The notes under the pieces were generated by a model. That model saw only the letters and a list, made by a program, of their open reading frames with translations, did no database searches and was not told the DNA's origin. Shown here one piece after another: positions 48,117 through 58,853 of a stretch of DNA of 64,000 nt (the first letter of the stretch is position 1; every line of letters starts with the position of its first letter). Both the position numbers and the translations under genes were made by a program. Source of the stretch: Brachynemurus nebulosus (taxonomy: Eukaryota; Arthropoda; Insecta; Neuroptera; Myrmeleontidae); assembly GCA_035578155.1 (NCBI GenBank), contig JAPWDM010000003.1:23214916-23278915 (forward strand). The letters run 5' to 3'.

Positions 48117-48300
48117 CCGAATCGAAGATTCAGCTATTAGAACCAGTGTCATGATAAAACTTAAACTCGGGACCATAATAAAAACTTTTTATGAGGTCCG
48201 CACGATAATTCTCGAACAAAAGATCTTATTTTTACGAAATTTAATGAAAATGGGGAAAGTCCCAAGCCCTTGGATAAGTTCTTCACATTTTTACAAAAAG
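48117..48300 (-). repeat. (TA)n-family copy F, lacking the microsatellite
   Basis: CAGCTATTAGAACCAGTGTC, AACTCGGGACCATAAT, TATGAGGTC then CGCACGATAATTCTCGAACA and GTTCTTCAC follow the family order in reverse. Here GAGGTC joins directly to CGCACGATAA with no (TA)n between. It is truncated at the far end and lies in inverted orientation just before copy C. Confidence 0.75.
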
Positions 48301-48481
48301 TTTTATTCATGATTTTCAAAATCATTTTTAAGATAACACCTTTTGACTTATTGTGTTAGTTACGACTGTATTATACTCAATATGTAATAAAAATGGTAAG
48401 AGTGTATTCGATGTTAATGAAGACAAGATTCCGTCAGCGCATGCAAGTTGCAGTGACGAAGTAAATGACAATTAAGAAATA

Positions 48482-49782
48482 ATACCCCTGTCGCAGCATT
48501 CTGCATAGCATAGCGAATTTCCGTTTAAAAAAATTAGTTTTTCTCGGAAACTAGTTGACATAGAATAATAGTTTAAAGACCTTTTTTTTCTCCTCGTTTC
48601 AATTGTGTAAAAAAATATCGCAAAAATTTTTGAATAAAGGGAAATTTTGGTAAAAGAACTAATTTTTTCACGAAACTTGCCAAAAAAAAACATGTTTTGG
48701 GCATCGGACGGGCCTGGTTAACGAACTCATCCAACGGTTTGGGACTTCCAATATTTTCACCAAATTTCGTAAAAATAAGACCTTTCGTTCGAGAGTTATC
48801 GTGCGGACACATATATAGGGTCAAGTTGCCTATTATGAAATGGTCGCCTAATATGAGATAGCAGGTTATTTCGTTTATATGACTAAATTTTTACAATTAT
48901 GTCCCTAGCACAGATAAGCAGAATCGAAACATCAAACTTTTTGCTAGTTTCCCTAAATTTTCGTCGAATGGACATTCTGTGCCAACAAAAATTTGTTTTT
49001 TAATACCAAAAAAAAAATTACATGTTGTGATTTTATGTTATGTATTTCCTTTGTTTATCGTATAATTATTCGCAACTTTTTTTCACGAAACGTGCACATA
49101 TTGTATTAATGATTTATCACGTATTTCTGTAAATCCTTTGCCTAAGAAAAAAACATGACCTAAAAATTTGTAACGTTAAATATTTCCTAATATGAGACTC
49201 CCAACGACTCCGAATATGAGGTATCTCATTTTAGGTACTAGGTATTTCATATTAGGAAATTATTAACTTTAGAATTTACTTAGAACACGTTATTTCAATT
49301 ATGCAGAGAGTTAATTACATGTAAATTTCTCGCACACCTTTATATGATCAAAAGATAATCGATAGATTTAATTCTTAAAAACATAATTATTACCTATTTT
49401 TTATACAATAAAATAATTGTAAGCATGACGTAGGTACAAATAAGCCATTAAAACTGAAGTCTATTATTATTTTCATTTAATATTAATAAATAAAAGTATT
49501 GTTTATAAACTGTTTTCTTAAAGTTTCCTAATATAAGACAGTATCTCATATTAGGATCCTTTACTATCTCATATTAGGAAACCTTTTTTTTCGATGACCA
49601 AAAATGAAAATTTTGACAAAATCGTTTGCCAACAATAAAGTTGAACTAGTATCAGATTTTTACTTCTGGTAGTAAAACTAAAATATATTTTCTAAAGATT
49701 AGAGGTGATTTTTAGTAGCTAGAGTCGAATATTTTTAGAAAAACACGGCTTTAAAAAAAGGTATTTCATAATAGGCAACTTC

Positions 49783-49850
<68 letters not shown>

Positions 49851-49977
49851 AGCGAATATTATTTATTTTCGGTTTCTAGGAACCTCGAAACAAATTTCTG
49901 CCATGGTCTCGGGCTCAGGTCGCGTTACGACAGTGGCTGTAATAGCTGAATTCCATTCTGGAAATTCGCTAATACAA
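48482..49977 (+). repeat. (TA)n-bearing repeat family, copy C, with nested insertion
   Basis: It starts ATACCCCTGTCGCAGCATTC and CATAGCGAATTTCC. The middle modules run to ATCGTGCGGACACATATA, where a separate element (48818-49786) is inserted. It resumes with (TA)n (49787-49848), ATTTTCGGTTTCTAGG, CTCGGGCTCAGGTCGCGTTA and the terminal hairpin CCATTCTGGAAATTCGCTAA. Confidence 0.88.
48818..49786. mobile_element. TA-flanked element built on CCTAATATGAGAT, nested
   Basis: The left end GGGTCAAGTTGCCTATTAT and the reverse complement of the right end (GGGTGAAGTTGCCTATTAT) are TIRs bounded by TA. CCTAATATGAGAT or its complement is scattered about seven times: near 48850, 49190, 49215, 49245, 49530, 49545 and 49570. 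It is 969 bp with no transposase. It lies inside the (TA)n tract of repeat copy C, so it is younger than that copy. Confidence 0.88.
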
Positions 49978-50714
49978 GTAACAGCTACTCGTAGTGTACA
50001 TGTAGCAAGCATTAGAACCAACTAAATGCATTAAACATTATTATGTTATTATATTGTTGGTTAAAGAACTTTAGAACGTTCGTTGCAACGTATAAAACGT
50101 TCAGTTACGTCATTATGAAATGGTCTTCGCGGGTTACAAACCGCGATGCAATTGGTGCTACGTGTGTTGAAGCATCCATTCGCATTTAATAATGCACACG
50201 GAATGTACATTTTATCACAGGCGCTCGTTTCTTGGTATTTCGAAACTGAAATTATTATTATTATACGATATATCGTTTGCATTAGAAATCAAATGAATAT
50301 TTTATCATCATTATATTCAACCAAGTAGCTAAGTAATACTGAAATTCAGAAATTAAATATCACAAAAAAAGAAATTTGTGAAAGCGAAGATATCTCTTCC
50401 CAGCACTGCCACCATCATCACAACATTACTTATTTTAAATGATTAACATTTGAAAAATTCACTTGGGGTAAATCTATATTAGAAAATATGAAAATTTTTT
50501 CTTTGTTACTTTTCACCAAAAACAAATTGTTAGATTACGAGTCAACTTTCAAGTATTACCTCATCGTCCGAAAAAATACAACTGAAGATTTTATTTTGAG
50601 TAACAACCCTTAATAATGTTTATTTTGAAGAGTCTTACATATAAACGTTGTATAACATTTAAAACAAAATTAAGTTAAGCAGTACAATTTTAATTTACTA
50701 TATTTACTCTAACT
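49978..50714. other. Intergenic DNA
   Basis: No gene recognised. Overlapping opposite-strand frames at 50061-50328 show no domain. Confidence 0.4.
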
Positions 50715-51140
50715 AGAATTTGAAATTTATTAAAAACAAGTAACCAGCATTCTAGTTTTAAAATAAAAAATTTGTACAGGTTGTCTAATTTAAAACACAA
50801 AATAAAAATTAACTTAATTTTAGGAGTTGTTCCACCGTGGTTAGGTAATTTTAATTAAAATTTATATCGATTAAAACCATTTCTTTACAATATATTTCGC
50901 TACATTTGAAGAGCTCATCTAAAGAAATGGTTTTAATGGATATAAATTTTATTTAAAATTACCTAGCCACGGTGGAACAACTCCTAAAATTAAAAAGTCA
51001 AATTTATACAACATCCACCAAAAATCACCAGAAAGTACAAATAAAAATTAATAAAAGTGTACTAATTGTAAGCTGTGGCTCTTTACACACTGGCATGTTT
51101 AAAAGACAAAATTTTGTACAGCTTTATGTTAAATATAGCT
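50715..51140. repeat. Segment duplicated at 60075-60260
   Basis: TTGAAATTTATTAAAAACAA, TTTGTACAGGTT, AAAAATTAATAAAAGT, TGTAAGCTGTGG and GTACAGCTTTATGTTAAA match the segment at about 60075-60260 in order. This copy additionally holds the MITE at 50814-50993 and about 50 bp beside it, which the other copy lacks. Confidence 0.7.
50814..50993. mobile_element. 180-bp foldback MITE, 75-bp arms
   Basis: The left arm TTAATTTTAGGAGTTGTTCC then ACCGTGGTTAGGTAATTTT is matched almost perfectly by the right arm (AAAATTACCTAGCCACGG then TGGAACAACTCCTAAAAT). Arms are about 75 bp around a 30-bp loop. RNA from either strand would fold into a long hairpin. The sister locus near 60150 lacks it. Confidence 0.88.
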
Positions 51141-51143
51141 TAT

Positions 51144-51375
51144 AGAGGGGAGTGAGCACTTTAATTTGAAAAAAGAAAATCGAAAATCAAAGATGCCGTA
51201 ATGTTACAATTAATACTCTATTTTATCAATTAGTTAAAAAATTCACTTATTTTTAAAACTGAGCCCCGTAAAATCCGTAGAACAAAAAAGAAAAAAAAAA
51301 GAAAATCGAGTACCACGTTATAGAGGGGACTGAGTACTTTAATTTAAAAAAAGAGAATCGGAAATCGAAGATAAG
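51144..51375. repeat. Two direct copies of a 50-bp unit
   Basis: TAGAGGGGAGTGAGCACTTT at 51143 and TAGAGGGGACTGAGTACTTT at 51320 are each followed by AATTT.AAAAAA.A.AATCG and GAAAATC or GAAATCGAAGAT. They are direct repeats about 177 bp apart. Confidence 0.75.
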
Positions 51376-51984
51376 ATATTTTCAGTATAAGCGAGTAAAG
51401 AAAAAAATAAAACTTGCAGTTACTTAAATATATGTGCATGTATTAAGATGGAAATCGATCTGATTGTAAGTGTATGTAAAGAACATTCAATGCCACATGT
51501 AATCATTTTTTTAATTATTCTTTGACTTGAAAAAATTAATAAAATATTTTGGGGAATCCCCATTTTGTGGCCTTGAACGCAACTTTGAATAATTATAACT
51601 CCGACAAATAGTAGAATATAATTCAATAATATTCGAGTACATAGCTCAACACATCTTAAACTTATTATATACACAGACAAATTAAATTTGGAGAATATGC
51701 CATTTTTGGGTGATCGGTTTATACATGGATTTGCGCAATTAGATAAAAATTTACAAAATTTTGCAACTTAGGATACACATGATTTATAGAGGTTAATAGT
51801 AATTATGATTTCGTTGAACTATTAGATACGATAGCCGAACTTGTAGCCCAGTTTTAACCGGTTAGACGGAACACACGACATCCAATTTCCCGTAGTAACA
51901 ATTGTAGTGGACCCTTACACTGGTATCACCGTATGTATTACATTACAGTGACTGTTCAATTCCGTTACTTCAGAAGTTTTTCCA
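51376..51984. other. Intergenic DNA
   Basis: Nothing recognised. Confidence 0.4.
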
Positions 51985-53696
51985 TACTGAGAAAAAAAAT
52001 ATCGTCGAAATAACTAAATGATCTACGTTGAAAATGTTGGTTTCTTTTAACTACAAATTAGTAAAACTAATAAAATATATAAACAAAAACTACTACATCA
52101 TTTAGTTTGAAACAATTATATATGTATATAGTTGAATCATTTAAAAAAGTCCGTTTCAATTAAAAATTTGCATAAGGCTGGTTTAATCAACAATCAAAGG
52201 TTCTTTTAACTAAATATATTTTTTAATGAATTTGATGGCCATGTTATTTTGCCTTTATCTCAATATAGTTTAGTTGAGTATATGAAATTGTTTATAATAA
52301 TAATACAAATAGTATTTTTAACAATATATATATAAGTAGTTAATTTATTGAACATGCGCAGATTGAAACTTATTTATTACTGACGCCATTGGAGTTTCAT
52401 CTGTGTTAGGCAGTTTACATTTTTATTTGCTACGAATTTTACATTTGGTTTATTATAATAATGTATGCGAACTTAATAATAATTAATAATATTGTTTACA
52501 TAATAACTAAGTACTTTTTAATATATTAATATGTTAATTATTTAAATATTCAGATAATTTTTTATAGGTCATTGGTGTTTAATGTACACAATACAACACA
52601 AAAAATATACTGTTTTACTTAACACATGGTGAAAAGGTATACATATTATATAGGTTAAAGTATTTTGTAAAAAATACCCGTTTTCTTTTTTCGATTCAAT
52701 AGGAAGAGGACAAATAAAAATTTCTAAGGTGAATAATTCAGTTATTTACGCCTATTTTTAAAATTGTGTATAGTTGTTTACCAATTTCTAATTTTTAAAA
52801 ATTTATTCACAGATTCCAAGAATGCACTGGAAATTATTGAGTCATATATGTGCACCATTTGATCCAATTAGCGAAAGTTAAACCAAAAATTGGATACCAT
52901 CAAAAGAATTAATTTATCAGTGCTCCATAAGTGCATTGAACGAAATAATTATATACAAGTTAAGAAAATTCGATAATATGCTGAAAAAAGCTTTCAATGA
53001 GATTAACACCGGTAAAATTAATAATGAAATTTGTACTCTCATTTCATTTAACGTACTGAATTTAAACTGTAAATTAAATATTTTTGAATAAATTTTTTTA
53101 ACAATAATTTTTTCTGTTTTTTTTTAGCAAAATATGGAACATAAACAAAGCCTTGTTTGGGATACATACTATACAGTTTTTTGGACTTATTGAGCGTAAT
53201 TTCTTTTTCGCTTATTGTTGCACTTTCACTGGAGGCTGAAATATAATAGAGGGAATTTTGTGTGTATCTCAAAGAATATTTTGATTACGTTGCGTAATAC
53301 GATATCATACTATCAAATTATCAACCAAATATGATTTATTACATTAAATACCTAAATCATAAAATTCAAAGAACCGTTTTAATATGATAAAACTACTATT
53401 TGATATAGTTGAAATGACTTTTTCAAGTTATTTGTTTCATTTAAAGGATATTTTTGTTTTAATATTAAGTGTTTATTTGTTTAAACTAATACGTTTTAGT
53501 CAATTTAAATATATCAAATTTTGATTGAACTAAATATGTATCGTTAATACAACCAAATCATAGATAGAATGACCCTATATTTTAAACAAATAATTTAGTA
53601 GTTTGAACCTAAAAATTTCGTTCGCCATATATGTCTAAACCATTTAGTTCGGTTAACTTATATGTAGGTTATTTTGACAATATCTTTTTCTCAGTG
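51985..53696. mobile_element. 1.7-kb TIR element, CACTGAG-type ends
   Basis: The left end TACTGAGAAAAAAAATATCG then TCGAAATAACTAAATGAT, and the reverse complement of the right end (CACTGAGAAAAAGATATTG), form TIRs. The subterminal 250 bp on both sides is full of AACTAAAT and ATTTAGTT variants. The interior has ACATGCGCAGATTGA (about 52352) and several splice-like boundaries (ATTCACAG at 52810, TTTTTTTTTAGCAAAA at 53125). No convincing protein could be assembled. The TIR prefix resembles 921-1341 and 5565-6612. The architecture resembles 20928-24434. Confidence 0.7.
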
Positions 53697-54543
53697 CACT
53701 TTTAATAAAATATGACATCACCCACAGCACCAAATGAAATATGCATCCAAAAATTTTTATTCAAATATAAACAAGTTTATTATAATTATGAATATTATGA
53801 TACTATAGATATACGTGAATAAACTCAAAAATTCTTTTTTTTTTTAATTTGGCCTACTTAAAATTTATAATTCCAGTTATGAATGATTCAATTCTTGTTT
53901 ATATACACACAAGCACACCAGCCATCTATATAATCAATTTAATTTATCGTCCAATAAATTTAATTCAAAATAATTAAACGAAAAAAAAAAAAAAAAACGG
54001 ATAATATAATAATTTGCATAATACCAAACTTGGAATGGTTGCAATGGACTTGTATGGGTTGTACGGACACTCGCACATACGTAAGTGTTATGATACCCGC
54101 AAGAAGTACGGTATTCTCATTAAAATATATTGTATTATGTGTTACGCGAATGTTAATGTACTGAAAAACTGCAGCCAGTACCTATATATGTAGAGACAAT
54201 GATATACACGAAACTTAAAAAAGAAAAACTTCATACCAATATTAATATGTGTAAATAAATTTTTGTACTTTTTTTACGGCCATAGATATTGGACTGACAT
54301 TGAATTTTTAATATTTGTGCAAAGGCGACGATAATTTTCATTGATAACGAACGAGTTTCGAACTCAGAGATATTGAACTCTGACGCAAACTGACGTAAAT
54401 ATTTTTAACTGACATACTGAAAAATATTGACAATTTAGCCACAGCCATTGGGCCTCCGATTTCATATTACTTATAGTATGATACTGACCACAAGTGACTT
54501 TAATTTCTGTTGCTAATATATTGCAAGTTCTGGCACTTCTACC
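53697..54543. other. A+T-rich intergenic DNA
   Basis: No gene seen; a poly(A) run lies at 53981-53997. Confidence 0.4.
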
Positions 54544-55220
54544 TAGGGCCGGATCATCGCACAGGCAAATGAGACAAATGACTAGGGCTCAAATTTTTGA
54601 AAGGTCCGGTTAAACTGTTTATTTTGAATATTCAAATCAATATTAAAGATTTATGTTAGTTTTTCACATTATTTAATTTTGTTTTCGTTTTGTTATCCAA
54701 AATTGATAAATCTTTGTCGAAACTTTCCTGAAGCATTAGAGAAATGTCTAAAAGTAATTCTTCAATTTTGAATAAATTTCTTATAGCCTGGAATCATTTC
54801 CGTCTAAAATTGGAATAACATTAGGTTGTGTAATATGAAATGTCGTTTTCCGATCACTTGGCCGATCATATAATTCAGATAAATATCGACACTTTTGTAA
54901 GCATTAGAAAAATGTTTTAAAACCATTTTTTAATTTTAAATCAAATTCTTGTAGCCCGAAATCATTTCCATCATTAACTGGAATAATATTAAGTCGTGTA
55001 ATATAAAATGTCGTTTTCCGACCACTTGGTCGACCATGTAATTCAGATAAATATCAACACTTTTTTAAACATTAGAGAAACGTTTACGAGCATTCCTTTA
55101 ATTTTAAATAAAATTCTTGTGGGATGCATTCTGTGCTCTTTATCTTGTGGGAACGGGAGGCGGCCCAGTAAAAAGAAAATGTCTGGGGCCCCAAAATGAG
55201 TTGATCCGTTCCTGCTCCTA
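54544..55220. mobile_element. TIR element sharing the minisatellite of 44220-45131
   Basis: The left end TAGGGCCGGATCATCGCAC and the reverse complement of the right end (TAGGAGCAGGAACGGATCA) are imperfect TIRs. CTAGGGCTC near the left end pairs with GGGGCCCC near the right. The interior holds about two and a half units of about 175 bp. Each contains ATAATTCAGATAAATATC, ACATTAGA..AA..TTT, AATTTTAAAT, CTTGTAGCCCGAAATCATTT and GTGTAATATRAAATGTCGTT. The short frame at 55008-55199 is a repeat translation. Confidence 0.7.
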
Positions 55221-55644
55221 GCGTTCTAAATTACTTTATTATTTAATTCAAATTGGAAATTCAAACATATCTTTTACTATTTGGACCAGTCTCTGAAAAA
55301 TACAAAAATGGCTCAGTAACTTTTGATTCAATAGATTTCTAAGATAATACTCTGTAGATTTTTAGCCAATTCTTTAAATTTTTAGAATTATTGGTGAAGT
55401 ATTGAAATACTTTTTTATACTTCTGTTATTCAAGAATGGATCATCTAAAAACCATTGAAATTTCAAACCACTTTTTTCAAGTTGTTTACATAGCATGTAT
55501 ATTAGTTTTGCTTACAAGTTAAAAAATTTTACTTAACTTCCAAAGCACATAAATGATTGCTTACCGTCAATTAATAATTACACTTCTCTTTAGAAGTGAT
55601 AACTTACAGACTTATATTTTCATTAAATGTTATTATTTTTGATA
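55221..55644. other. Intergenic DNA
   Basis: Nothing recognised. Confidence 0.4.
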
Positions 55645-55746
55645 GATTTGAGGGTTACTTTATGGTATTCCATTTTAAAATAAAAAGACAATTTTTTACT
55701 TTACTAAAACTAAATAAAGTGGTATAAGTAAAGTAAAAAATTGTCT
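55645..55746. repeat. Hairpin with conserved header, copy 2
   Basis: The header GATTTGAGGGTTACTTTATG then GTATTCCAT is nearly identical to 33142-33170. It is followed by a different palindrome (55686-55746): AGACAATTTTTTACTTTA and TAAAGTAAAAAATTGTCT match perfectly around ACTAAATAAAGTGGTATA. Only TACTTTACTT and the ACCACTTT segment recur between the two loci. Confidence 0.8.
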
Positions 55747-58168
55747 CTTTATGTTATTATTTTTATTCATTTTTTCCAGTTTACTCATAATATTTTGGAC
55801 TAAAAAAATAACTTACTCATACTTGTCCGCGTAAGTGATATTTTCGTGGCCACGGATATTTAAGAATCCTCGGATTATCAGCTTGTTTCCGAAGTCACAA
55901 AAAATTAATAACTTTTATGAAACTTTTAATCGCTCGTATCAATTTGAAACGAAAAAAACAAATCCTGACTTCAACATGGAATCTTAATTGTTCAAACTTG
56001 TTTTCTAATCAACACTAACTAAATAATTACATCGAATACAGTATACGGGGTACACAGTTCGAGACTGTGCAATATAATGGACAGTTTAATATATTTTAAC
56101 CACTTTATCTTGTCAGAGTTGCTAGGCTATTAAATATACTTCTAAACATTTTATTATTACACTAAATAAAGCCTGGTGATAGAGCTCTAACGAAGATTAT
56201 ACTTGCTCGACTTTAGCAGTGTCATAATATTATTTAATGTAACAAATGGTAAGAAATAATGGAGTAAAGAGTTTAGAGTAAGTGTTCTTGAAAAAGAAAA
56301 AAATAATTACTGAATGTACAGTATTATACAATCAAATTAAAACTACTAAAAATCATATTATTATAGGAGTTTCTATACTCTACAATTCCGCCCGCCTTAC
56401 CTACCCTACATTCTCGGTCTGTATTACGTCATCGGATCGTAAAGTAATAATAATTGGAATACCACTTCGCCACTCACTATTGCGGAAACAAGACTTAAAA
56501 AAGTTTCCAATATGAGAAATTATCTCGAAAATTTTGTTTTCTGATCCGTTTAGTCTGATTTTGGATTATCATTATCTATCTCCAATATCAAATTTCGTCT
56601 AAACAGTACCAAAAAGAGGGTACCTAATTGGAATCAAGATTAATAAATTTATAAAATTTTAATTTGCAACAACTTTTTTCTGACAACTTCCTTAAAAATG
56701 CATCCACATTCACTTCTAAAATCGCAAAATACATTTTAGTTCTTTGTAATCTTTCCGAATAGTTTTTTTAATTGCAGTATTTTTGGAAATTGAACATTTT
56801 ACTTTTAAAATGTCCATTTTCAGAACGAGAAAGAACGATGGCTAAAATTTTTAACTAACCAAAAAGATAATCCTTGTTTGTAGTTTTTAAAGTTTGTATA
56901 AATTAACAAATATTATAGTGGTTTTGATTCTACTGTCCGATACTGTATGAGTCGTATATCTATACAGTACATACACACACAACCCGTGGTAATATAGTCA
57001 ACTTGCCAGCTGATTACTGCAATGGATAAGATGCTACACACAATAATATCTTTCGAATTGTTCTGTGTACATAAAGTTCATTCAACTAATTAATGCAATT
57101 ACATATTACAATCAAAAAAGCATTTATTATCTATAGTTCTATTTATTATATTTATATAACGTGAACCGGTTATTTAAGACAATTTTATGAATGTAAAATA
57201 CATATAAATCGATAAATCTTTTTCAAAAAAAACTGATTGTTCAATACCAGCATAAGAACAAAGAACTATAAATACTATGAAGAATTACGAACAATTAACG
57301 TCATTTAACGCTTGTCTGGTTCCAAATCAATGAGTTTCAAATCTGTATATGGTAATTCCAGATATTATCGACATAAAATGAATGATTTAGTAAATAATTT
57401 CTTTTTTAAAACTGTACCATGCCGTTAATACATATCTTCTTTATTACATTAGCTTAAATTAGCTTAAACTTTTGAAGCAAGCATAATCAAAAAGACAAAT
57501 AAGGTACTGTGGGTAATAAGACCCAACTTTATAGGCATCCACTTTAGTTTGTATTTAGAATGGGCTAGCATACTTATCAAATATAGGCTTTATTATCCAC
57601 AAATGCCTTATTAGTGGCTTCCATAGTGTATAATTTTGTCGAGATTTATCCAATGGATTTGTCCAATCAACTGATACTGTTTTCTCGCTTTATATATATG
57701 TAGCAAAATTTAAAAATCGTGAAAGGTTTAATTGTCGGCGCTACCACCATAAAAAAATTGTAAGTGTGCTTTTAAAACTACACAACCGAAGTGAAAACTT
57801 TTATGGCAATTTTGTAACTGATTCGAAGTAACATATTCTATAGATAAAACTTGATTGAACGAGTCACGGTTATAGATGAACGTACGAAGCTAATAAGAAA
57901 AATGCGGGAAACAAATAATAATAAATTATTTTCAAACCAAGTTCACAATTAAATGCCAGCAGGTAAAAATCAGTTGGTTTAGTTTAATTTTAGTAGTCTG
58001 AAAAGGACAGAAATTAACTGAGGTAATAACAAAGAATTATGTAAAATGAGGTTACTTTTATCTAATTTTTAATATAAGGAAGGTTTAGGTGATTTTTAGA
58101 TAATAATTATAAGGAATATTTTGGAATAAATGATCACCAAGTTACATCAAAAAGTTTTCTTTGTTTTT
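55747..58168. other. A+T-rich intergenic DNA
   Basis: No gene recognised. The frame at 56282-56515 has no domain. GTACTGTGGGTAATAAGACC at 57505 resembles a transposon terminus without a partner. Confidence 0.4.
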
Positions 58169-58219
58169 TTATTGGCTACGTACGTTTCGAGAATATAAAT
58201 CTCTTCTTCAGGCCATAAT
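58169..58219 (-). ncRNA. Hammerhead-ribozyme-like motif, Penelope type
   Basis: On the minus strand the order is TTATGGC, CTGAAGA, a small hairpin (GAGA, loop TTTATAT, TCTC), GAAA, CGTACG, TA, GCCAATAA. This fits a type I hammerhead. Stem I is formed by UUAUGGC and GCCAAUAA, with one bulged base. The CUGANGA box is at 58205-58211 and GAAA at 58185-58188. Stem III is a very short palindromic CGUACG, with the cleavage site after UA. Such minimal hammerheads with tiny palindromic stem III are known from terminal repeats of Penelope-like retroelements. One extra A between CUGAAGA and stem II departs from the ideal core. No reverse transcriptase is nearby, so only a terminal fragment remains. Confidence 0.5.
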
Positions 58220-58240
58220 CTTAAAATATTAGAAACAAAC

Positions 58241-58310
58241 TATTATCTAATTTTTAAATACATAATTATTATCTAATTTTTAAAAACATAATTATTATCT
58301 AATTTTTAAG
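58241..58310. repeat. Three tandem 27-bp units
   Basis: ATTATCTAATTTTTAAA..ACATAATT occurs three times in direct succession, with a related ATCTAATTTTTAATAT near 58058. Confidence 0.8.
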
Positions 58311-58430
58311 GAATAGAAATATTAATTTAATCGTAAGAATAATCTTAGATTGTAAAATGCATATTTATTTTTATTATTATTAACATCATATTTAAATGGG
58401 ATAAATTAAATAATTTGAACAATATGAAAT

Positions 58431-58853
58431 ACGAGCCATACCCGCGACGTCGTTCGTGAAACGCATTGTCATAAACTTAATGAGAAGTATATAAGTGTAA
58501 TAATTACACAGAACTTGCTTAGAACAATAATTTTTGCTTAATGCCTGCACATGCTCAAAATGATTTTTCTATTTTCCCGTAGGAATGAGACATTCTCCCG
58601 GAGTAAAAAGTATCTTGGATGTTGACCCAGGTAATAACTTATCAGCATACCAAATTTCATTAAAATCCGTCCAATAGTTTTTGCGTAATGCGTGAACAGA
58701 CACACAGACAGACAGACAGACAGACAGACAAAAATTTTAAAAATCGTTTTTTTGATATCTACATCGATAACTATTTACAGTACCAGTACAATTTTCAAAA
58801 AATATTCCATGTACAGAAATGGTCTCGTTATAGTTTTATTATATGTATAGATT
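58431..58853. repeat. Retroposon-like repeat, single-unit copy
   Basis: ACGAGCCATACCCGCGACG, GCATTGTCATAAACTTAATG, TTTTCCCGTAGGAATGAGAC, GGAGTAAAAAGTATCTTGG, AAAATCCGTCCAATAG, a (GACA)n tract at 58697-58728, then GGTCTCGTTATAGTTTTATT and TATGTATAGAT. It matches 10091-10798 but with only one copy of the 150-bp unit. Confidence 0.8.
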
